A stretch of DNA of 64,000 nt, from the NCBI GenBank assembly GCA_965229565.1, contig OZ245888.1, forward strand, positions 62,001 to 126,000. Reading direction: 5' to 3'. Source of the stretch: JANQNX01 sp040217095 (GTDB taxonomy: Bacteria; Pseudomonadota; Gammaproteobacteria; Eutrophobiales; Eutrophobiaceae). Under the pieces are notes generated by a model. The model did no database searches. It had not been told where the DNA came from and was given only the letters and a program-made list of their open reading frames with translations. How positions within the stretch are numbered: the stretch's first letter is position 1; each line of letters begins with the position of its first letter. Positions 41,417-51,162 of this stretch are shown piece by piece. The translations under genes were made by a program, and so were the position numbers.

Positions 41417-42994
41417 TTATTCCCACTCGATAGTGGCAGGCGGTTTACCCGAGATATCGTAGGTGACACGGGAAATGCCGTCGACCTCGTTGATAATACG
41501 GCTGGATACCTTGCCAAGAAAATCGTAAGGCAGGTCGGCCCAGTGCGCCGTCATGAAATCCACCGTGACCACGGCCCGAAGCGAGACCACGTAGTCGTAC
41601 TTGCGCGCATCGCCCATGACACCCACCGAGCGTACCGGCAGAAACACCACGAATGCCTGGCTGACTTCGTCGTAGAGATCGTGCGCGCGCAACTCTTCAA
41701 TAAAAATATGATCGGCCAGGCGTAACAGGTCAGCGTATTCCTTTTTAACCTCGCCCAGTATGCGTACGCCCAGTCCCGGCCCGGGAAAGGGATGTCGATA
41801 GACCATGCTACGCGGCAAACCGAGTTCCACACCTAGCTTGCGTACCTCGTCCTTGAATAACTCACGTAACGGTTCTACCAGCTCCATGTGCAGGGTGTCA
41901 GGCAAGCCACCGACATTGTGATGAGACTTGATGACATGGGCCTTGCCGGTCTTGGCACCGGCAGACTCAATTACGTCGGGATAAATCGTACCCTGTGCCA
42001 GCCATTTGATGCCTTCAAACTCTTCCGCATGTTCCTGGAACACATGGATAAACTCGCGGCCGATAATCTTGCGTTTTTCTTCCGGGTCTTGCTCGCCGGC
42101 CAGCGCGGTCAGGAAACGATCCTCGGCATCAACGCGAATGACGTTAATACCCATGTGTTCGGCAAAGGTTTCCATGACCTGGTCACCCTCGTTTAAACGC
42201 AGCAGACCGTTATCAACGAAGACGCATATCAACTGATCACCGATTGCCTTGTGTAACAGTGCCGCCACCACGGACGAATCAACCCCGCCAGACAGGGCCA
42301 GTAATACCTTGTCGTTACCTACCTGTTGTTTCACCCTGGCGATCGCATCGTCAACAATATTGGCGGTGGTCCAGAGAGCATTACAGCCGGCAATCTCATG
42401 CAGAAATCGCTGTAGTATGGCCTGCCCCTGGTGAGTATGGGTAACCTCGGGATGAAACTGGAGACCATAGAATTTTCGGTCTTCATCCGCTATCCCGGCA
42501 ATGGGCGCGTTATCGGTTGAGGCAATGACCTTGAAGCCTTCAGGCAAACTATCCACCTTGTCACCGTGACTCATCCAGACGTCCAGCAGGCCATGTCCTT
42601 CGGCATTGGTTTCATCCTGTATATCTTTCAACAATTCGGAATGGCCGCGGGCGCGTATCCTAGCATAGCCAAATTCACGCACGTTGGAGGAGATCACCTT
42701 GCCACCCAGTTGCTCGGCCATGGTTTGCATGCCGTAACAAATACCGAGTACGGGTAAACCCATGTTAAAAACAAGGTCTGGTGCACGGAAGCCGTTAACC
42801 ACGGTCACCGATTCAGGACCGCCGGACAAGATGATGGCGTTGGGCTTGAAGTCCTGTATTGCCTGTTCATCCATGTCGAAGGGATGAATCTCACTGTAAA
42901 CGCCGGCCTCACGGACGCGGCGAGCGATAAGCTGGGTGTATTGCGAACCAAAATCCAGGATCAGGACGCGTTCGGCATGGATATCGGTGGTCAT
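41417..42994 (-). CDS. guaA: GMP synthase (glutamine-hydrolysing)
   Basis: The 525-residue enzyme has a class I amidotransferase domain with nucleophile LGICYGMQ (Cys near 87) and HPEVTHT, an ATP-pyrophosphatase with LSGGVDSSVVAALL, and the C-terminal dimer domain ending KPPATIEWE. It converts XMP to GMP. It lies 64 bases after guaB, the usual guaBA operon. Confidence 0.98.
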   Translation of the reverse strand: MTTDIHAERVLILDFGSQYTQLIARRVREAGVYSEIHPFDMDEQAIQDFKPNAIILSGGPESVTVVNGFRAPDLVFNMGLPVLGICYGMQTMAEQLGGKVISSNVREFGYARIRARGHSELLKDIQDETNAEGHGLLDVWMSHGDKVDSLPEGFKVIASTDNAPIAGIADEDRKFYGLQFHPEVTHTHQGQAILQRFLHEIAGCNALWTTANIVDDAIARVKQQVGNDKVLLALSGGVDSSVVAALLHKAIGDQLICVFVDNGLLRLNEGDQVMETFAEHMGINVIRVDAEDRFLTALAGEQDPEEKRKIIGREFIHVFQEHAEEFEGIKWLAQGTIYPDVIESAGAKTGKAHVIKSHHNVGGLPDTLHMELVEPLRELFKDEVRKLGVELGLPRSMVYRHPFPGPGLGVRILGEVKKEYADLLRLADHIFIEELRAHDLYDEVSQAFVVFLPVRSVGVMGDARKYDYVVSLRAVVTVDFMTAHWADLPYDFLGKVSSRIINEVDGISRVTYDISGKPPATIEWE

Positions 42995-43058
42995 GCTATT
43001 CCTCTAACTGAAGTTGTATCCGCCGGTTTCACGCCATGGTAACTAACGGAAAATTTGA

Positions 43059-44519
43059 TCAGGGGCGATAGTTAGGCGGCTCTTTGGTAATGGTCACATC
43101 GTGGACATGACTTTCCCGGTAACCGGCACTGGTTAACCGCACAAACGAGGAACCCTCGCGCAGTTCCTTGAGACTGGAACTGCCGGTATAACCCATGGCG
43201 GCGCGGATGCCCCCGTTCAACTGGTGGATAATCTGTGACAGCGGGCCCTTGTACGGCACCCGACCTTCAATGCCTTCTGGCACCAGTTTTTCTATCTCGT
43301 CGTTTTCCTGAAAGTAGCGATCGGAAGAACCATGCTGTTGCGACATCGCACCCAGTGAACCCATGCCGCGATAGGATTTATAGGACCGACCCTGGTACAG
43401 TTCGACCTCCCCGGGTGCCTCCTCGGTTCCTGCAAATAAGCCACCCAACATGGCGCAATTAGCGCCGGCAGCCAATGCCTTGGCAATATCGCCGGAGTAG
43501 CGTATGCCACCGTCCGATATCAATGGTATGCCCCTGGGCTTCAATGCATCGGCCACGTTCATCACGGCCGATATTTGTGGCATACCCACACCGCTAACCA
43601 CGCGCGTGGTACAAATGGAACCCGGGCCGATACCTACCTTGACTGCATCGGCGCCGGCATCCGCGAGTGCCAATGCCGCGTCACCGGTCGCGATATTGCC
43701 GCCGATGACCTGTGTATCCTTGTACATGGCCTTGATGTTTTTCACCATATCCAGCACGCCCTTTGAATGACCGTGCGCAGTATCGACAACGATGACATCC
43801 ACACCCGCATCAACCAGTTGCGCTACCCTTTCCATCGAAGCCTCGCCCACACCGACCGCGGCACCGACGCGCAAACGTTCGGATGAATCGAGACAGGCAT
43901 TGGGAAATTCGGATGCCTTTTGCATGTCCTTGACGGTAATCAGGCCCACGAGCTGAAACTTGTCATTCACTACCAGTACTTTTTCTATGCGATGCTGGTG
44001 TAACAACTCCTGCACCTCGTCCTTGCTGGCATCTTCCCTGACGGTCACCAGCTTTTCCTTGCGTGTCATGATGTTGCGCACCGGGTCGTCCGGTTTCTTC
44101 TCGAAGCGCATATCGCGACTGGTAACAATACCCACCAGTTCGTCGCCATCCACCACGGGTACCCCGGAGATACCTTTTTCCCTGGTCAGGTCCATGACTT
44201 CCTGGATGCTGGTGTAAGGCCCCACGGTCAGCGGTTCCTTGATCACGCCACTTTCATATTTCTTCACCTGGCGCACATTCCTGGCCTGCATTTCCGCGCT
44301 CATATTTTTATGAATAATGCCCATGCCGCCTTCCTGGGCCATGGCGATGGCCAGGCGGGATTCGGTGACGGTGTCCATGGCAGCGGACAAGAGCGGGATA
44401 TTAAGCGTGATTGAACGCGTGAGCTGGGTTTGCAAGGATACCTCGCGCGGCAAGACCTCTGAGTAGTTCGGTATCAGCAGAACATCATCAAACGTCAGGG
44501 CTTCTTCGGCAATCTTCAT
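43059..44519 (-). CDS. guaB: IMP dehydrogenase
   Basis: A 486-residue TIM-barrel enzyme with two CBS domains inserted at about 95-205, substrate loop GPGSICTTRVV (active Cys near 303) and flap region SYRGMGSLGAM. It oxidises IMP to XMP with NAD. It diverges from xseA and precedes guaA. Confidence 0.98.
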   Translation of the reverse strand: MKIAEEALTFDDVLLIPNYSEVLPREVSLQTQLTRSITLNIPLLSAAMDTVTESRLAIAMAQEGGMGIIHKNMSAEMQARNVRQVKKYESGVIKEPLTVGPYTSIQEVMDLTREKGISGVPVVDGDELVGIVTSRDMRFEKKPDDPVRNIMTRKEKLVTVREDASKDEVQELLHQHRIEKVLVVNDKFQLVGLITVKDMQKASEFPNACLDSSERLRVGAAVGVGEASMERVAQLVDAGVDVIVVDTAHGHSKGVLDMVKNIKAMYKDTQVIGGNIATGDAALALADAGADAVKVGIGPGSICTTRVVSGVGMPQISAVMNVADALKPRGIPLISDGGIRYSGDIAKALAAGANCAMLGGLFAGTEEAPGEVELYQGRSYKSYRGMGSLGAMSQQHGSSDRYFQENDEIEKLVPEGIEGRVPYKGPLSQIIHQLNGGIRAAMGYTGSSSLKELREGSSFVRLTSAGYRESHVHDVTITKEPPNYRP

Positions 44520-44626
44520 CTTGCGTCCAGGTGTTGCGTAATGAGCCGCACATTATAGACGCAACTGATATTACAGCAAGCCGCACGGTACTTTGTTTAG
44601 TCATTGTTTTCGCTTAACATTCAATC

Positions 44627-45976
44627 ATGCCTGCAGTCATTCCCGCCGCCCATGATATCTACACGATAAGCCGCTTGAACCGGGAGGTTCGAAACGTTCT
44701 TGAGGATGTCTTTCCTGCCATTTGGGTCCAGGGTGAAATATCAAACCTCGCCCGGCCCGGCTCCGGCCATATTTATTTCACCCTCAAGGACAGTAGCGCC
44801 CAGGTACGCTGCGCCATGTTTAAAAACCGGCAAAGCGGACTGCGCTTCCAACCGGAAAATGGCATGGAGGTACTGGCCCAGGCCAATATCAGCCTGTACG
44901 AGGGCCGCGGCGAATTTCAGCTCATCATTGAATCCCTGCAACCGGCTGGTGACGGCGCCCTGCAGCTGGCCTTCGAACAACTAAAAAAGAAACTGGATGC
45001 CGAAGGCCTGTTTGCCGAGGAGCACAAGCAACCAATACCGCGATTCCCGGCACGCATAGGAATTATCACCTCACCAACCGGTGCCGCCATACGCGACATC
45101 CTGAGTGTGTTGAAGCGGCGCTATCCTTATGGGGAGGTAGTGGTCTACCCGGTGCCCGTTCAGGGAGAGGGTGCCGGTAACAGGATTGCTCGCGCCATAC
45201 AAACGGCCGACCAACGCAAGGACTGCGATGTCCTGATACTGACGCGCGGGGGTGGTTCACTGGAAGACCTGTGGTCATTCAATGAAGAAATTGTCGCCCG
45301 CGCTATCTATGAGTGTGAATTACCCATCGTATCCGGCGTTGGTCATGAGATTGATTTTTCTATTGCTGACTTCGTTGCCGACCAGCGTGCCCCGACCCCA
45401 TCGGTAGCGGCAGAATTAGTTAGCCCCGACAGTGCCAGGCTTATACAACAGCTGGAAAGATACCGTGACCAGTTGATCAGAAACCAGGACAGCCGGTTGA
45501 TGCAATGGCAACGACATGTGGATTACCTGTCGCGGCAGATCCCGCATCCCCGTCAGCACTTGCAACAGCTTGGCCAGCGTACCCGGGAATACCTTGTGTC
45601 GATGAGCCATTGCATGGAGCGATTATTGTCAGCCAATACACTGAAGATGAGTAACCTTCGTGCGCGCGTCAATGAACAAAACCCGTACTATAAAATCAAA
45701 CAGCAACAACAGACCCTGGCCAGTATTCAGAAAAACCTTGGCAGGGCCGTTAAACAGCAACTGGTCACGCACAGACAAACACTGGCCATGCTGGAACAGA
45801 AGCTGGAGACGATTGGCCCCCTGTCGACACTGGAACGCGGTTATGCCATCGTCACAGACAAACAGAGTGGCGCCTTGATTAAACAGGGTTCACAAATTAA
45901 GGCTGGCGACCAGATAGCTATCCGTCTTGCAAAAGAAGAAATCGAGTCTACTGTCAATGCGATACATAAAAAATAA
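44627..45976 (+). CDS. xseA: Exodeoxyribonuclease VII large subunit
   Basis: A 449-residue protein with an N-terminal OB fold (ISNLARPGSGHIYFTLKD), catalytic domain motifs TSPTGAAIRDIL, TRGGGSLEDLWSFN, and VGHEIDFSIADFVAD-type region with RAPTPSVAAEL, then a long coiled-coil and a C-terminal beta domain (TLERGYAIV). It degrades single-stranded DNA with XseB, which is not seen here. It overlaps the next gene by 20 bases. Confidence 0.97.
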   Translation: MPAVIPAAHDIYTISRLNREVRNVLEDVFPAIWVQGEISNLARPGSGHIYFTLKDSSAQVRCAMFKNRQSGLRFQPENGMEVLAQANISLYEGRGEFQLIIESLQPAGDGALQLAFEQLKKKLDAEGLFAEEHKQPIPRFPARIGIITSPTGAAIRDILSVLKRRYPYGEVVVYPVPVQGEGAGNRIARAIQTADQRKDCDVLILTRGGGSLEDLWSFNEEIVARAIYECELPIVSGVGHEIDFSIADFVADQRAPTPSVAAELVSPDSARLIQQLERYRDQLIRNQDSRLMQWQRHVDYLSRQIPHPRQHLQQLGQRTREYLVSMSHCMERLLSANTLKMSNLRARVNEQNPYYKIKQQQQTLASIQKNLGRAVKQQLVTHRQTLAMLEQKLETIGPLSTLERGYAIVTDKQSGALIKQGSQIKAGDQIAIRLAKEEIESTVNAIHKK

Positions 45977-46781
45977 ACTACTGTTCATATTGTTAATACT
46001 CATCGGTGCACAAGCTCATGCACTGACGCTTCCGAAAGAGCTGCCAGTTCCAGGCGGTGTAGCGATTATCACGATTAATACTGACAACAAGCCGGAAGCG
46101 ACGTTTTACGAGCGCAAGGTAATGATTGTTGGAGAACCCGGTAACTGGAAAGCCGTGGTCGGTATTCCCCTGTCAGCCGAGGTGGGAACGCATCAACTAC
46201 AGGTGGCCAGCGGAGACTTGAATACCCGTATCAGTTTTGACATAAAAGACAAGGAATACGAGACACAATACCTGACAATAAAAAACAAGCGCCAGGTTAA
46301 TCCAAATGAAGAAGACATGCGTCGAATTCTTGGTGAAAAAAAACTGATTGCAGCGGCCAAGTCACACTGGCGCGAGGCCGAGCAGGTTCCACTCGAGTTT
46401 ATAAAGCCCACCGAAGGGCCCTATAGCAGTCCATTCGGTTTGAAACGTTTTTTTAATGAGCAACCTCGACGACCACATAGCGGGCTGGATATTGCTGCCC
46501 CTAAAGGGACACCCATCAAGGCACCTGCAGCCGGAGTTATCATCAATACCGGCAATTATTTTTTTAATGGCAATACCGTGTTCATCGATCACGGCCAGGG
46601 GCTGGTAACGATGTACTGCCACATGGACAGCATTGATGTAACAGAGGGCACGCCAGTTAATGCAGGCGATGTTATTGGCGCAGTGGGATTAACCGGGCGC
46701 GTGACCGGGGCACATCTTCACTGGAGTGTGATCCTGAACAATACCACCGTTGACCCAATGCTGTTTCTCAGCGAGCAGTAA
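45957..46781 (+). CDS. M23-family peptidoglycan endopeptidase
   Basis: A 274-residue exported protein with a signal peptide (about 1-22, AQAHA). The N-terminal beta-domain precedes a LytM/M23 domain (about 145-274) with zinc ligands HSGLDIAA and HLHW. I chose the ATG at 45957 because it starts directly with the signal peptide; a longer frame from 45927 adds ten residues inside xseA. It probably cuts peptide cross-links in the cell wall; all M23 ligands appear intact. Confidence 0.88.
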   Translation: MRYIKNKLLFILLILIGAQAHALTLPKELPVPGGVAIITINTDNKPEATFYERKVMIVGEPGNWKAVVGIPLSAEVGTHQLQVASGDLNTRISFDIKDKEYETQYLTIKNKRQVNPNEEDMRRILGEKKLIAAAKSHWREAEQVPLEFIKPTEGPYSSPFGLKRFFNEQPRRPHSGLDIAAPKGTPIKAPAAGVIINTGNYFFNGNTVFIDHGQGLVTMYCHMDSIDVTEGTPVNAGDVIGAVGLTGRVTGAHLHWSVILNNTTVDPMLFLSEQ

Positions 46782-46783
46782 TA

Positions 46784-47539
46784 CTAGTAACGCAGACGAT
46801 ACCAGAGTAAACCCAGGTACTCATGCAAGGCCAAATGGCTTTCGACCAACGCATCCATGGAAGGCAGGTAAGTCCGCGGTAACCAATACTCCGGCCTGGT
46901 GGCAGCCTGAATTGGTGCCGGCGTGACATCCATCCCCTGTGCTTCAAACATCATTAACGCACGCGGCATATGCCACGCATGGGTGACCAGGTAAATAGTG
47001 CTGACGCCCTGCCCTTGTAACAACTCCGCAGAGTAAAGTGCATTTTCGGCCGTATTCCCGGATTGCTGTTCCTGCCACACGGTCGCCACGTCAAAACTGT
47101 TTTGCAAGGTCTGTGACATCACCGCGGCCTCGCTTACCTTGTTACTGTGAACATAGCCACCACTGACCAACACGGGCAACGCGGTTTGTTCGAATAAAAA
47201 GGCAGCATACTGCAAACGTTGTATGCCACGCGCACTCTCGGTGGAACGTCCAAACTCGGGCGAGTTTTCATTGATCCCGGCACCAAGTACCACGATCGCC
47301 TTCTCGTCCTGTAACTGAACCGGAACCGGTAGTGGCGGATAGCGCTCCAGGCCTTGTATCATTAAATAGGATACCGGTCTCAGGCTCAGTAACAGCAGGC
47401 TTAACAAACCAGTCAATATTAATAGTTGACCAAGCCATTTTAGCTTCCGGAGCAATAGGTAACCGGCCAGGATGAAGAAAAAATTTAGAGTGGGCGGCAA
47501 CAGCAGCGATTTGATCACCGCGATCACGGTTAGATTCAC
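46784..47539 (-). CDS. ElyC/SanA/YdcF-family membrane protein (DUF218)
   Basis: A 251-residue protein with two N-terminal membrane segments (about 15-32 and 36-58) and a periplasmic DUF218 domain (AIVVLGAGINENSPEFG, LVSGGY, TAENALYSAELL, VTHAWHMPRALMMFE). The layout matches ElyC, which affects lipid-carrier use in envelope synthesis. It overlaps the lipA stop... as ATGA at 47536-47539, placing it at the end of the lip operon. Confidence 0.85.
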   Translation of the reverse strand: MNLTVIAVIKSLLLPPTLNFFFILAGYLLLRKLKWLGQLLILTGLLSLLLLSLRPVSYLMIQGLERYPPLPVPVQLQDEKAIVVLGAGINENSPEFGRSTESARGIQRLQYAAFLFEQTALPVLVSGGYVHSNKVSEAAVMSQTLQNSFDVATVWQEQQSGNTAENALYSAELLQGQGVSTIYLVTHAWHMPRALMMFEAQGMDVTPAPIQAATRPEYWLPRTYLPSMDALVESHLALHEYLGLLWYRLRY

Positions 47540-48510
47540 TCCGCCGTTACTTCGAGACTTTGTCCTGCTGCCTGCAAATCAGCGTGATAGGAAGAACGGA
47601 CCATGGGTGCGCTGGCCACGTTATTAAAACCCAGGCTTGTAGCATAATTACCGATCTCGACAAATTCATCCGGGTGTACAAAGCGCTCCACCGGCAAATG
47701 ATAACGACTGGGCTGCAGGTACTGGCCTATGGTCACCATGTCACAGTCATGTTGCTTGAGATCCTGCAATACCTGCTCTACCTCTGCCATGCTTTCTCCA
47801 AGTCCTAGCATCAAGCCGGACTTGGAAGGTATGTCGGGATGCAATTGTTTGAATTTTTTTATCAGCAACAACGATGCCTGGTAGTCGGCACCGGGGCGCA
47901 CCTTTTTATACAGGCGAGGTACAGACTCAAGGTTATGGTTAAAGACATCGGGGGGCGACTGCCTGAGAATATCCAGAGCGACATCGATCTTGGAGCGAAA
48001 ATCCGGGACCAGTATTTCCACCTTTGTGGTTGGACTTGCCTGACGGATGGCATCAATACATGCTACGAAGTGGGCAGCTCCGCGGTCCAGCAAATCATCA
48101 CGATCCACCGAGGTCACTACCACGTATTTCAACTGCATCAGCCTGACCGCTTCTGCCAGGTTTTCCGGCTCTGACGGATCCAGTGCCTGTGGCTTACCAT
48201 GGGCAACATCACAGAAGGGGCAACGCCGGGTACAGATATCACCCATGATCATAAAGGTCGCTGTACCATGACCAAAACATTCGCCCAGGTTGGGACAGGA
48301 AGCCTCCTCGCATACGGTATGTAAACGGTGTTCACGGATTAGCTTTTTCAGCCCGAGCACTTTTTGATCAGTCGGTGCCTTCGCCTTGATCCACTTTGGC
48401 TTACGCAACAGGTCGATACTGATGGTAACCGGTGCGTCCGGATTTTTATTGGTCTTGAGTTTGCCGCGCTTGTCCTTGTCCGGCTGCTTGTAATTATCTT
48501 CTTGATACAT
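47536..48510 (-). CDS. lipA: Lipoyl synthase
   Basis: The 324-residue radical-SAM enzyme has the auxiliary cluster motif CEEASCPNLGECF and the radical-SAM motif CTRRCPFC, with the Ser-ligand tail APMVRSSYHAD. It inserts sulfur into octanoyl groups made on proteins by LipB. It lies 20 bases after lipB. Confidence 0.97.
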   Translation of the reverse strand: MYQEDNYKQPDKDKRGKLKTNKNPDAPVTISIDLLRKPKWIKAKAPTDQKVLGLKKLIREHRLHTVCEEASCPNLGECFGHGTATFMIMGDICTRRCPFCDVAHGKPQALDPSEPENLAEAVRLMQLKYVVVTSVDRDDLLDRGAAHFVACIDAIRQASPTTKVEILVPDFRSKIDVALDILRQSPPDVFNHNLESVPRLYKKVRPGADYQASLLLIKKFKQLHPDIPSKSGLMLGLGESMAEVEQVLQDLKQHDCDMVTIGQYLQPSRYHLPVERFVHPDEFVEIGNYATSLGFNNVASAPMVRSSYHADLQAAGQSLEVTAE

Positions 48511-48530
48511 GATGTCAGTATTTAATGTTA

Positions 48531-49166
48531 TCAGGCTACGTCGCTGAAACTTGATTGTGACAGGTCGAGCTGGCGTAGAAGGAATTCAGGCAATGATTTG
48601 TATACTTCCTGCATGTTAATCGTGTCGATTAAATCTTTAATCCGGGTACACTCCATGCCGGCATAGCCACAGGGATTTATACCTTGATAAGGCGACAGGT
48701 CCATATCAACGTTTAATGCCAATCCATGATAACTGCCTTTCCTCTTCACACGCACACCCAGTGCCGCTATCTTTTTTCCTGTCACGTAAACACCCGGTGC
48801 ACCCGCTTTTCTTTCAGCAGAAATGCCTATTGACTGCAGGTAATCAATAATTGCCTGTTCAATTAGCGTAACAAAACGTTTTACCGCATAGGGACGACGC
48901 GACAGGTCAATCAATAAATAGGCTACCAGCTGGCCCGGGCCATGGTAGGTGACCTGGCCACCGCGGTCAGTTTCCACGACCGGGATGGTGCCGGTGTTTA
49001 TCAAATGGTTACGCTTGCCCGACAGGCCCAACGTATAGACCGGCGGATGTTCGAGCAACCATATCTCGTCTTCAGTCGCTGCTGTGCGCGACGCATTAAA
49101 GTCACGCATGGCAGCGTAACTCACATCATAGGCAACAGTACCGAGTTCTTTAACGAGTATAGTCAT
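48531..49166 (-). CDS. lipB: Lipoyl(octanoyl) transferase
   Basis: A 211-residue enzyme with VYTLGLSGKRNHL, GGQVTYHGPGQLV, KIAALGVRVKRKGSYHGLALNVDMDL-type region including the active Cys (NPCGYAG, near 170). It moves octanoate from ACP to lipoyl domains. Overlaps the DUF493 gene as ATGA. Confidence 0.97.
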   Translation of the reverse strand: MTILVKELGTVAYDVSYAAMRDFNASRTAATEDEIWLLEHPPVYTLGLSGKRNHLINTGTIPVVETDRGGQVTYHGPGQLVAYLLIDLSRRPYAVKRFVTLIEQAIIDYLQSIGISAERKAGAPGVYVTGKKIAALGVRVKRKGSYHGLALNVDMDLSPYQGINPCGYAGMECTRIKDLIDTINMQEVYKSLPEFLLRQLDLSQSSFSDVA

Positions 49167-49435
49167 AAAGCCATTAGCACCCTGTCATGACCAGTCAGTT
49201 CAAGATAGATATTATCCAGTTGTTCTCTGCTTTGCGCGTTGACCGTGATCGTGATAGAGACATACTTGCCCTCCCTGCTCAGGCGGCTCTTTACTGCACC
49301 CTCGCTCAAATCCGGGGCATGGCGCCTGACCAGTTCGACTACCAGCAAATCAAAATTTCTACCCGCCAGCCCCATTACCTTGATTGGGAACTGACATGGA
49401 AATTCAAGCAGACTTTCTTCGGGTTCCTGGTTCAT
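49163..49435 (-). CDS. ybeD: DUF493 (YbeD-like) protein
   Basis: A 90-residue ferredoxin-like protein (LLEFPCQFPIKVMG ... SREGKYVSITITVNAQSREQLDNIY). YbeD sits just before lipB in most gammaproteobacteria and is thought to be a small regulatory fold. The overlap with lipB implies coupling. Between this gene and 49706 I see no further gene. Confidence 0.9.
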   Translation of the reverse strand: MNQEPEESLLEFPCQFPIKVMGLAGRNFDLLVVELVRRHAPDLSEGAVKSRLSREGKYVSITITVNAQSREQLDNIYLELTGHDRVLMAL

Positions 49436-49705
49436 TAATTACTTACCTGCCTTGAGAATAACACATCCACCCGCTAGCGGATGGACAGCTTTCAGTATTC
49501 ATAATAGAAGAACATGCTGCCAAATTGAAAAATCATGCACAATATTGAATCAAATCCAGCCGGGGCGGGAGATCGACGCTATTCACGTGTTATGTTGGTT
49601 AAAATCGTACTGCATTCGCGTTATACTCATTTGACTTATCAGGATTTTCACCTCGATGTAACTATTTTAAAAGGAGTTTCTCGCGTTTTTTAAAGGCGGG
49701 CATTT

Positions 49706-51160
49706 ATGACGATTAACTGGAAAGAATACGGCTCCAAGGATTACCACGATGAGTTAATCTCGGCATCCGGCGTTCCACGCGCGCATGCACGACAGCTTAG
49801 CAAGTTTCTTAAATCACTCTCTACTGAACAACTAAAGGAACTGAAGGCCGCATCGGACCTGGCTATCACGGTAATGGGTGTGACCTATACCGTTTACAAC
49901 GAGCAGGGGCGTGTCGAGACGATATGGCCGTTCGATATCATTCCCAGGATCATCACCAAGAAAGAATGGGACCCGCTTGAAGCCGGACTCAAGCAGCGCG
50001 TTAATGCGTTGAACCTTTTTATCGGCGATCTTTATGATGAACAAAAGATCCTGAAAGACAAGATTTTACCAAGCTCATTAATTACTGGTTCCAGGAATTT
50101 CAGAAAACAGTCCATGGGTGTTAAACCTCCGCTTGGCAAATGGGCACATATCTGCGGTAGCGATGTAATCCGTGACAAGGATGGCCAGTACTATGTTCTG
50201 GAAGACAACCTGCGCGTTCCCTCCGGTGTCTCATATATGCTGGAAAACCGACTTGTCTCCAAGCGCATATTCCCCGAACTGTTCGAGATGTACAGTATTC
50301 AACCTGTCGACGATTACCCATCACAGCTGTTTGATACGTTGGCATCTGCTGCACCCAAACCAATTGATACTCCCGAAGTAGTGGTATTGACGCCGGGGGT
50401 TTATAACTCTGCCTATTTCGAGCATGCCTATCTTGCCCAGCAAATGGGTGTGGAACTTGTCGAGGGTCGCGACCTCGTAGTGGGAGATGATGACTTTGTT
50501 TACATGCGTACGATTGGTGGCCTGGAAAGAGTTGATGTCATTTATCGCCGCATAGATGATATGTTTCTTGACCCCGAGGTGTTCTACAAGGAGTCTACGC
50601 TTGGTGTACCCGGGCTAATGCGTGCCTGGACCAAGGGCAATGTTACGCTGGCTAATGCCCCCGGCTGTGGGGTCGCTGATGACAAGGTCATCTATGCCTT
50701 TGTACCGGAGATAATCAAGTACTACCTTGATGAAGATCCGATACTGAATAATGTTCCAACCTTCCTGTGTTATCGGGACAAGGACTTGCAGCATGTTCTT
50801 AAAAATCTAGATAAGCTGGTTGTAAAACCGGCGAACGAGGCCGGTGGTTACGGGATGCTGGTTGGACCCAAGGCTACTAAAAAAGAACGGGAAGCCATGG
50901 CCAAGGTCATTAAGAAAAATCCACGTGAGTATGTGGCCCAACCCATGATTAGCCTGTCGACCGCGCCCACGCTGGTAGGTGATAAGCTGGAACCAAGACA
51001 TCTCGACCTCAGACCTTTTATACTATCCGGACAACAGACCCAGGTCACCAATGGCGGGCTTACCCGGGTTGCCCTGCGCAAGGGTTCTATTGTAGTCAAC
51101 TCATCACAGGGCGGTGGCAGTAAAGATACCTGGATCGTGGATATGGATACGAGGAAATAG
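49706..51160 (+). CDS. Circularly permuted type 2 ATP-grasp protein
   Basis: A 484-residue protein of the circularly permuted ATP-grasp family: RGVKPPLGKWAHICGSD-type region, EDNLRVPSGVSYMLENR, LTPGVYNSAYFEHAYLA, DDKVIYAFVPEII, LVVKPANEAGGYGMLVG and RKGSIVVNSSQGGGSKDTW. It probably ligates an amino acid or peptide using ATP. It is followed three bases later by an alpha-E gene, its regular partner. The usual transglutaminase and Anbu-type protease partners are not seen. Confidence 0.9.
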   Translation: MTINWKEYGSKDYHDELISASGVPRAHARQLSKFLKSLSTEQLKELKAASDLAITVMGVTYTVYNEQGRVETIWPFDIIPRIITKKEWDPLEAGLKQRVNALNLFIGDLYDEQKILKDKILPSSLITGSRNFRKQSMGVKPPLGKWAHICGSDVIRDKDGQYYVLEDNLRVPSGVSYMLENRLVSKRIFPELFEMYSIQPVDDYPSQLFDTLASAAPKPIDTPEVVVLTPGVYNSAYFEHAYLAQQMGVELVEGRDLVVGDDDFVYMRTIGGLERVDVIYRRIDDMFLDPEVFYKESTLGVPGLMRAWTKGNVTLANAPGCGVADDKVIYAFVPEIIKYYLDEDPILNNVPTFLCYRDKDLQHVLKNLDKLVVKPANEAGGYGMLVGPKATKKEREAMAKVIKKNPREYVAQPMISLSTAPTLVGDKLEPRHLDLRPFILSGQQTQVTNGGLTRVALRKGSIVVNSSQGGGSKDTWIVDMDTRK

Positions 51161-51162
51161 TC